Assembly (NCBI GenBank): GCA_030039825.1
Contig: JASHUV010000169.1
Coordinates: 1-5,995, forward strand
DNA length: 5,995 bases
Origin: Thermoplasmata archaeon
GTDB taxonomy: Archaea; Thermoplasmatota; Thermoplasmata; Lutacidiplasmatales; UBA184
Direction: 5' to 3'
Positions 1 through 5,014 of the stretch are shown here, one piece after another. The notes beneath the pieces were generated by a model. It was given only the letters and a program-made list of their open reading frames with translations. It did not search any database and had not been told where the DNA came from. The number at the start of each line of letters is the position of its first letter. Position 1 is the stretch's first letter. Both the position numbers and the translations under genes were made by a program.

Positions 1-1
1 G

Positions 2-580
2 AGCGCCCCGCAGCGGCTCGAAAAGCTCGGGCTCCACGGCAGCGAGACGAACGGGCTCTTCTTCGATGGGGTGACGCTGCCCGCCTCCGCTCTGCTCGGT
101 CGCGAGGGCCATGGCCTTTCCCTCGCCCTCGCCGCGCTGACGGCGGGACGCGTCGGGATCGCGTCGTGCGCGCTCGGCGTCGCCCAAGCGGCGTACGAGG
201 AGGTCGAGCGGGAGGCCCGACGCGACCCGGCCGACTGGAAGCGCCTCGCGACGGCGCAGTCGTACACCCGACTCGCGGCCGCGCGCGCGCTCGTGGCGCG
301 CGCCGCCGGACTCCCCGAGGAGACCGACGCGTTCGTTCTCGCCGCCTCCGCCGCGAAGCTCGCGAGCTCCCAGGCGGCGCAATGGATCGCCGAGCGGGCG
401 GTCGATGTGGCCGGGCCGGCCGGGACGCTCTCGGACGCCGCGCCCGGCCGGCTCCTCCGCGACGCCCGCGTCTTCCCCATCGTCGAGGGGACCACGGAGA
501 TCCAGGAGCTCATCCTCGGTCGGACGCTCGCCGCGGGGCCGGCCGGTCCGGCCGAGCCCGGAGCCCGGCCCCGTGACTGA
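2..580 (+). CDS. Acyl-CoA dehydrogenase, C-terminal part (5' end outside window)
   Basis: This frame is open from the left edge to a TGA stop at 578-580, giving 192 residues of a flavoprotein that would introduce the alpha-beta double bond into acyl-CoA thioesters during fatty or branched-chain acid oxidation, in the cytoplasm. It shows the end of the middle beta domain (LFFDGVTLP, then LLGREGHG), followed by the helical C-terminal domain (GRVGIASCALGVAQAAYEE). It ends in the family signature LLRDARVFPIVEGTTEIQ. The Glu of VEGTTEIQ (codon 485-487) aligns with the catalytic base of medium-chain acyl-CoA dehydrogenase. Two usual features are missing: the R-x-x-F-G segment after the first helix, and the GG-x-GY loop, which reads GPAGT here. 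The acyl substrate cannot be told. A GTG at 71 is only an internal valine, because similarity extends upstream of it. The stop overlaps the next gene, suggesting one transcript. Confidence 0.9.
   Translation, partial: SAPQRLEKLGLHGSETNGLFFDGVTLPASALLGREGHGLSLALAALTAGRVGIASCALGVAQAAYEEVEREARRDPADWKRLATAQSYTRLAAARALVARAAGLPEETDAFVLAASAAKLASSQAAQWIAERAVDVAGPAGTLSDAAPGRLLRDARVFPIVEGTTEIQELILGRTLAAGPAGPAEPGARPRD
560..563 (+). promoter_or_regulatory. Possible weak Shine-Dalgarno before hel308
   Basis: GGAG lies 9 nt upstream of the GTG at 573, inside the 3' end of the acyl-CoA dehydrogenase gene. It is short and sits in GC-rich coding sequence, so it could be chance. It supports the 573 start because no other ATG, GTG or TTG is available in frame between there and the conserved Q-like motif. 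Confidence 0.35.
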
Positions 581-2864
581 CCGCGGCCGCCGGCCCCGAC
601 CCCCCGACGGCTCCGGGACCCCCGACGATCCCCGGCCGGTCCTCGATCGCCTCCCCGACGGGGTCCGGCCCATCGTCGAACGTCTCGGCGTCCGCGCGCT
701 CTACCCGCCGCAGGAGGCGGCCCTGCGCCATGTTCTCGCCGGACGCAGCGTCCTCCTCGCCTGCCCGACGGCGAGCGGGAAGTCGCTCGTCGCCTACGTC
801 GCGCTCCTCCGGGCGGCGCTCGCGCATCGCACCGGCCTCTACCTCGTCCCCCTCCGGGCGCTCGCTCAGGAGAAGTACGAGGACCTGCGCGCGTTCGAAG
901 AGCTCGGTCTCTCCGTCGGGGTCTCGATGGGGGACTTCGACCTCGATCCGAGGCGCCTCGAGACGCTCGATATCCTCGTCGCGACGAGCGAAAAGGCCGA
1001 CGCCCTCCTGCGGCGCGGGGCACCCTGGCTCGAGCGCCTGGGCGCCGTCGTCGCCGACGAGGTCCACCTGCTCCGCGACCCCGACCGGGGACCGACGCTC
1101 GAGGTCAGCCTGACGAGGCTGAGGTCGCGTCGGCCGGATCTGCAGGTCGTGGCCCTGTCGGCGACCGTCGGGAACTCCGAAGAGCTCGCGGACTGGCTCG
1201 CGGCCCGCCACGTGGCGAGCGACTTCCGGCCGATCCCGCTCAAGAGCGGGGTCTACTTCGACGGTCGGATCACGTTCACCGACCTCTCGACGCGCCCGAT
1301 CGCGCCCCCGGGCGAAGCGCTCCCCCGGCTCGTCCGGACCGTGCTCGAGGACGGAGGCCAGGCGCTCGTCTTCGTGAGCACCCGGCGGGCGAGCGAGCAG
1401 GTCGCCCAGGCCCTCCTCCCCACCGTCCGTGCCACGCTCACGAAGGAGGGGCTCGCCGGGGCGAAGGCGGCCGGGGCGGCGCTCTCGAGCGTCGCGGAGG
1501 AGGAGACCGAGGGGATCCGAAGGCTCTCGGCGCTCCTCCCCGGCGGGGTCGGTTTCCACAACGCCTCGCTGACGAACCCGGAACGGCGCATCGTCGAGCG
1601 CGCGTTCCGGGACCGGACGGTCAAGGTCCTCGTGGCGACGCCGACGCTCGCCGCCGGCATCAACCTCCCCGCGCGCCGGGTCATCGTCCGGGACACGACG
1701 CGCTACGACGACGCTCTCGGGTTCAACGCGCCGATCCCGGCACTCGAGGTCCAGCAGATGTGCGGCCGGGCGGGCCGGCCGGGCCTCGACCCGGCCGGCG
1801 AGGCCGTGCTGATCGCGCGCAGCGAGGAGGAGGTCGAGAGCCATCTCGACCGCTTCCTCTCGGCGCCGCCCGAACCGGTCGTCTCGCGGCTGGCCGCCGA
1901 GCCCGCCCTCCGACAGCACCTCCTCGCGCTCGTGGCGAGCGGGGCCGTCGACAGCGAGCCGGCGCTCGAGCGGTTCTTCGAGGCGACGTTCTACGGCCAC
2001 ACGCGTCCCGTCCGCGAGCTCGACGAGACCGTCCGGAAGGTCCGCGGGATGCTCGAGTCCTCGGGGTTCCTCGAGGCCGGACCGCGCCTGCGGGCGACCC
2101 CGTTCGGGAGCCTGACCTCGGAGCTCTACCTCGATCCGCTGAGCGCCCTCCTCCTCCGACAGGCGCTCGACCGCGCCCCGATCGGCGTCCGGGCGTTCCC
2201 GCTGATCGCCGCCGTGGCGGCGACGCCCGACCTGCCTCCGATGTTCCTGCGCCGGGACGAGGAGAGGACCCTCCTCGACCGCTACCTCGAGGAGGAGGCG
2301 GAGCTCCTCGTCAAGCCCGAGGAGGAGCCGCTGCGCCTCGATCTCGAGGTCTTCCTCTCCGGGCTCAAGACGGCGAGCGTCCTCGAAGCCTGGACCGACG
2401 AGCGGCCGATCGCCGAGATCACCGAGCGCTTCGGCATCGGCGCGGGCGACCTCCGAGGGCGCGTGGAGGACGCCGACTGGCTCCTCTTCGCGATGACGCG
2501 GCTCGCCCAGACGTTCCAGCGGCGGCTCGCCCGGCCGGTCGACGCTCTCGCCCTCCGAGTCCGGTACGGCGTGCGCGAGGAGCTCCTCGACCTCGTGAGG
2601 TTGAGCGGGATCGGGCGCGTCCGGGGTCGGGCCCTCTTCGCCGCCGGCTACCCCGACCGCGACGCGCTCCGCAGCGCCTCGCTCGGCCGACTCTCGGAGG
2701 TGCTCCGCTCCTCCGCGCTCGCGGAGAGCGTCCTCCTCCAGGTGGGGGCGATCCGGAAGCCCGCGGCCCGGCCCGCCCGGCCCGGGCCGCCGGAGGAGGA
2801 GCCGGTCACCGGAGCGGAACGAACCGCGATCCGCCCGCTCGAGACGTACCGGTCGGACCCGTAG
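573..2864 (+). CDS. hel308: ATP-dependent DNA helicase Hel308
   Basis: This is a superfamily 2, Ski2-like 3'-to-5' DNA helicase; archaeal Hel308 unwinds lagging strands at stalled forks. It has 763 aa from GTG 573, close to the usual size. Motifs in order: Q-like YPPQEA (44-49), Walker A PTASGKS (65-71), Ia VPLRALAQEKY (92-102), Ib TSEKADALLR (138-147), DEVH box (162-165) followed by RGPTLE, III LSATVGN (195-201), IV LVFVSTRRASE (265-275), V TPTLAAGINLPA (356-367) and VI QQMCGRAGRPG (394-404). A winged helix and ratchet region follow, then a helix-hairpin-helix with GIGRVRGRALFAAG (679-692), a Hel308 hallmark. Motif IVa reads FHNASL where FHHAGL is usual. The Pro/Arg-rich tail shows no PCNA-binding box. 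A start at GTG 405 is unlikely, since it would overlap the upstream gene by 176 bp with low-complexity sequence. The start overlaps the upstream stop by 8 nt, so translation is probably coupled. Confidence 0.96.
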   Translation: MTDRGRRPRPPDGSGTPDDPRPVLDRLPDGVRPIVERLGVRALYPPQEAALRHVLAGRSVLLACPTASGKSLVAYVALLRAALAHRTGLYLVPLRALAQEKYEDLRAFEELGLSVGVSMGDFDLDPRRLETLDILVATSEKADALLRRGAPWLERLGAVVADEVHLLRDPDRGPTLEVSLTRLRSRRPDLQVVALSATVGNSEELADWLAARHVASDFRPIPLKSGVYFDGRITFTDLSTRPIAPPGEALPRLVRTVLEDGGQALVFVSTRRASEQVAQALLPTVRATLTKEGLAGAKAAGAALSSVAEEETEGIRRLSALLPGGVGFHNASLTNPERRIVERAFRDRTVKVLVATPTLAAGINLPARRVIVRDTTRYDDALGFNAPIPALEVQQMCGRAGRPGLDPAGEAVLIARSEEEVESHLDRFLSAPPEPVVSRLAAEPALRQHLLALVASGAVDSEPALERFFEATFYGHTRPVRELDETVRKVRGMLESSGFLEAGPRLRATPFGSLTSELYLDPLSALLLRQALDRAPIGVRAFPLIAAVAATPDLPPMFLRRDEERTLLDRYLEEEAELLVKPEEEPLRLDLEVFLSGLKTASVLEAWTDERPIAEITERFGIGAGDLRGRVEDADWLLFAMTRLAQTFQRRLARPVDALALRVRYGVREELLDLVRLSGIGRVRGRALFAAGYPDRDALRSASLGRLSEVLRSSALAESVLLQVGAIRKPAARPARPGPPEEEPVTGAERTAIRPLETYRSDP

Positions 2865-3945
2865 GGCCGGAGGCCCTCGGCACGGGGCGGAGGAGCTCGA
2901 GGCGGGACTGGGTCCCGCCGTTCCCGCCGGTGCGGACCTCCCGGCGCACGATCCCGGCGGCCTCGAGCCGGACGATCCGGCGCCAGAGGGTGGTGGCGGG
3001 GAGAGGCCGGGCGCCCTCCTCGCGGGCGAGGCGGGCCTCCCATTCCTTGAGGGAGCTCATCATCGCCGACCCGGACACCGCCGCCCGCTCGAGCGCGTCG
3101 AGCAGCCGGGGCTCCACGGGGAGCGACACCGCGAGCGGATCCCCGCCGGAGAACGGCGCGATCCACGGTCCGCTCGGGGGTCCGAACTCGCGTCGGAGCA
3201 GCTCGATCGCCCGCCGGGCCCCGCCGGCGGCGACGGAGGGCGGCGGGGCGAACCGATCCCCGCCGAGGTCGGGGGCGTCGCGCCCGAGGGCCCGCCGGGC
3301 GCGGTCGCGTACGATCGCCGAAAGCTCCGCGGCCGAGTAGGGGGCGAGCCGGACCTCCGCACCGGTCGCGCCGGCCTCGGCGAGGTGCTCCCACGCCGCG
3401 CCCGGTTCGTCGCTCCCGGCGGCCAGGAGCCATATCGGGGGCCGGCCGGATCCACCCTCGGGAAGGAACCGCTCCGGGACCAGCAGGGCGCGAACGATCG
3501 GCGAGAGGTCGGGCGCCGCCGGGCCGATGTCGTCGAGGACGACGATCGCCGGTCGCCCCGCGCGCGCGAGCCGCCTCAGGAAGCCCGCCATCAGCTCGGC
3601 GACCGGGAAGCCGTGCGGCGCGAAGTCCGGGTCGAACCGCTGGAGGAGCTCGGCCGCGACGCCCCGCGTCGTCTCGGCCCAGGCGACGCGGACGACGGCG
3701 ACGAGAGGGCGCCCGGCGCCACCGGCATGGCGCCATCGCTCGACGACGTCGAGGGCGGCCCGCCGGGCGACGGCCGACGTCCCGCTCCCCGACGGTCCCC
3801 GGACGATCGCGACCTCGGTGCGCCCCTCGATCGCCGGTGGGACCCGGAGCGCGCGGCGCAGTTCGTCGAGGGGCCAGGACCGACCGATGAGAACCGGCGG
3901 CGTCCAGTCGCGGGCGAGGACCTCGGGGTGTTCGGCGCGCAGCAT
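2806..3945 (-). CDS. Divergent Orc1/Cdc6-type AAA+ winged-helix protein with degenerate ATPase site
   Basis: This 379-aa protein has the archaeal Orc1/Cdc6 layout; that family binds origins and loads the MCM helicase. An N-terminal PPVLIGRSWPLDELRRAL (16-33) leads into the AAA+ domain. Walker A is GPSGSGTS (50-57), with Thr56 where Lys is expected. Walker B is IVVLDDI (134-140), with Asp139 for Glu. The sensor 1 region is LLAAGSDEP. The typical lid sequence APYSAAELSAIVRDRA (201-216) and sensor 2 GGARRAIELLR (241-251) follow, then a C-terminal winged helix (about 277-353) and a low-complexity Gly/Pro/Thr tail. The R-V-x-S arginine-finger segment before the lid is not recognisable. I chose ATG 3945 because it gives the normal family N terminus. 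Upstream starts (GTG 3996, 4161) would need the AT island, with codons AGA and ATA, to be coding. Other initiators may lie elsewhere; this one may be regulatory or structural. Confidence 0.82.
   Translation of the reverse strand: MLRAEHPEVLARDWTPPVLIGRSWPLDELRRALRVPPAIEGRTEVAIVRGPSGSGTSAVARRAALDVVERWRHAGGAGRPLVAVVRVAWAETTRGVAAELLQRFDPDFAPHGFPVAELMAGFLRRLARAGRPAIVVLDDIGPAAPDLSPIVRALLVPERFLPEGGSGRPPIWLLAAGSDEPGAAWEHLAEAGATGAEVRLAPYSAAELSAIVRDRARRALGRDAPDLGGDRFAPPPSVAAGGARRAIELLRREFGPPSGPWIAPFSGGDPLAVSLPVEPRLLDALERAAVSGSAMMSSLKEWEARLAREEGARPLPATTLWRRIVRLEAAGIVRREVRTGGNGGTQSRLELLRPVPRASGPTGPTGTSRAGGSRFVPLR
2863..2877. repeat. Short inverted repeat at the convergent gene ends
   Basis: AGGGCC-GGA-GGCCCT is a perfect 6-bp inverted repeat with a 3-nt loop. 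It begins at the hel308 stop codon and lies inside the 3' part of the opposing Orc1/Cdc6-like gene. A stem here could form on either transcript. There is no T-run, and archaeal termination usually depends on T-rich tracts, so a terminator role is unproven and chance is likely in such GC-rich DNA. Confidence 0.3.
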
Positions 3946-3960
3946 GCCCAGCAGATTCCC

Positions 3961-3982
3961 ATGTTCTATAAGAAATCTAATG
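3961..3982. promoter_or_regulatory. AT-rich divergent promoter with TATA-like box
   Basis: Only 5 of these 22 bases are G or C, in strong contrast to the rest of the window. At the centre is TTCTATAAGAA (3964-3974), an inverted repeat of 4-bp arms around ATA. On the minus strand it reads CTTATAGA, a fair match to an archaeal TATA box. Its centre lies about 24 bases upstream of the ATG at 3945, so the Orc1/Cdc6-like mRNA could be leaderless or nearly so. On the plus strand TCTATAAG would place a start site near 3995, leaving a leader of about 38 nt before the channel gene at 4033. Which direction the box serves, or whether it serves both, is inferred from spacing only. Confidence 0.6.
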
Positions 3983-4032
3983 GAGGCAGGTTCCACGGTC
4001 GAAGCGATAACCGCGGAGCGTTCGGCGCGCCC

Positions 4033-4980
4033 GTGAGCGACGGCCCCTCGGCCCGGCGCGTCCTCGCGACGGTGCTCGGGATCGCCGGGATCGCCGTTCT
4101 CACCGCGGTGCTCCTCGCGCTGCTCGCGATCTACGACCCGAGCGAGTGGGCGAGCGGGCACGTCTACTTCGAGGCGCTCTACGTCGTCCTCGTCGGCTAT
4201 CTCGTCGCGAAGGCCCTCGGCGCCGCCGTCGCGAGGTACCTCGGCCGGGAGGGGCGGGTCCGCCAGGCCCCGCTCGTCCGGATCGTCGCGGACATCATCA
4301 TCTACGCGCTCGTCGCCGCCGCGATCCTGAGCCTCGTGGGCGTGAGCGCCCAGAACCTCTTCTTCGGGAGCGCCTTCGCGGGGATCATCCTCGGCCTCGC
4401 CGGCCAGACCGTCTTCGCGAACGTCCTCTCCGGGGTCGTGATCGCCCTCACGGCCCCGTATCGGCCGGGGGAGCGCATCGCCATCATCTCCTCGAACTAT
4501 GGGATCGTCTCGTCAACGTACGCCCACGAACGGGCGTATCCGTCGTACACCGGCACGGTCGTCGACCTGGGGCTCATCTATACCCAGATGCGCCTCGACG
4601 ACGGCCGCCCGGCCAAGATCCCGAACGCCGTCCTCCTGCAGGCGATGGTCGTGGGCTACGGGGCCGGCGCCCCTCGGCTGCAGCGGGTGCGGATGACCTT
4701 CCCGCTCTCCGTCCCGGTCGCCGAGTTCGAGCGGGCCGCCGCGGCGTACCGCGCCGCGCACCGCCCCCCGAGCGGCCGACCGGACGCCTGGACGGAGGTC
4801 GCCGACGTCGGGACCTCCTCCTGGGACGGCGTCCTCGCCCTCTGGACCACCGAACCGTCGGAGGAGAGCGTCCGCGACGCGGTCCTCCGACAGGTCCTCG
4901 GGAGCAAGGTCCCCGCCGCTCCCGCGGCGCCGGACTGGTCGGAGGGCGGCGCCGCGGAGAGCGGCCAAACCGCCAAATAA
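4033..4980 (+). CDS. Small-conductance mechanosensitive channel, MscS family
   Basis: This 315-aa membrane protein should open under membrane tension and release solutes during hypo-osmotic shock. Four hydrophobic segments are visible at about residues 10-34, 44-66, 82-104 and 109-139. The last matches the pore-lining MscS helix, rich in Gly and Ala (GSAFAGIILGLAGQTVFANV, 112-131). The beta domain follows: PYRPGERIAI, then GTVVDLGLIYTQMRLDDG and KIPN (195-198), which is the family's usual PN motif. Between GERI and GTVV lies an extra loop of roughly 18 residues (about 154-172, ending PSYTG). From memory, archaeal MscS proteins carry a comparable loop. The C-terminal domain is short and ends in an Ala/Pro-rich tail. 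I chose GTG 4033 because it directly precedes the first membrane helix; the in-frame ATG at 3961 lies inside the probable promoter. No clear Shine-Dalgarno is seen. The isocitrate dehydrogenase gene follows after 34 nt. Confidence 0.9.
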   Translation: MSDGPSARRVLATVLGIAGIAVLTAVLLALLAIYDPSEWASGHVYFEALYVVLVGYLVAKALGAAVARYLGREGRVRQAPLVRIVADIIIYALVAAAILSLVGVSAQNLFFGSAFAGIILGLAGQTVFANVLSGVVIALTAPYRPGERIAIISSNYGIVSSTYAHERAYPSYTGTVVDLGLIYTQMRLDDGRPAKIPNAVLLQAMVVGYGAGAPRLQRVRMTFPLSVPVAEFERAAAAYRAAHRPPSGRPDAWTEVADVGTSSWDGVLALWTTEPSEESVRDAVLRQVLGSKVPAAPAAPDWSEGGAAESGQTAK

Positions 4981-5002
4981 GCCGCCTCGCTCGCGCCGCC
5001 CC

Positions 5003-5009
5003 GGAGGAG
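5003..5009 (+). promoter_or_regulatory. Shine-Dalgarno for the isocitrate dehydrogenase gene
   Basis: GGAGGAG lies 5 nt before GTG 5015 and complements the usual CCUCC end of 16S rRNA. It selects GTG 5015 over the in-frame GTG 5027, although the latter sits close to the conserved first strand. It is the strongest ribosome binding site in the window and fits an internal gene of a leadered operon. Confidence 0.7.
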
Positions 5010-5014
5010 CGAAG

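Noticed and set aside
510..2000. A 496-residue open frame on the minus strand opposite hel308
   Set aside because: Its product is rich in Arg, Glu, Asp, Gly and Pro with no recognisable fold, and it lies wholly antisense to a helicase with every motif intact. Long antisense frames are expected in DNA this GC-rich.
2981..3010. Possible frameshift or decay in the Orc1/Cdc6-like gene, given its degenerate ATPase motifs
   Set aside because: The frame is open through the lid, sensor 2 and winged helix with coherent family similarity, so substitutions rather than pseudogene decay explain the motifs.
1760..3340. A 526-residue plus-strand frame running from hel308 into the Orc1/Cdc6-like gene
   Set aside because: It is out of frame with hel308 and antisense to the next gene, is dominated by Arg, Pro, Gly and Ala, and has no domain.
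3385..4032. Upstream extension of the channel gene frame to an ATG at 3961 or beyond
   Set aside because: The extension is antisense to the Orc1/Cdc6-like domain, crosses the AT-rich promoter, and encodes low-complexity charged sequence unlike any MscS N terminus.
3946..4161. N-terminal extension of the Orc1/Cdc6-like protein (72 extra residues)
   Set aside because: It would place AT-rich promoter sequence in coding frame with rare codons and overlap the start of the channel gene; the family N terminus already fits the ATG at 3945.
4981..5014. Terminator between the channel and isocitrate dehydrogenase genes
   Set aside because: The 34-nt gap has no T-run or convincing stem and contains the Shine-Dalgarno of the next gene, which fits read-through.
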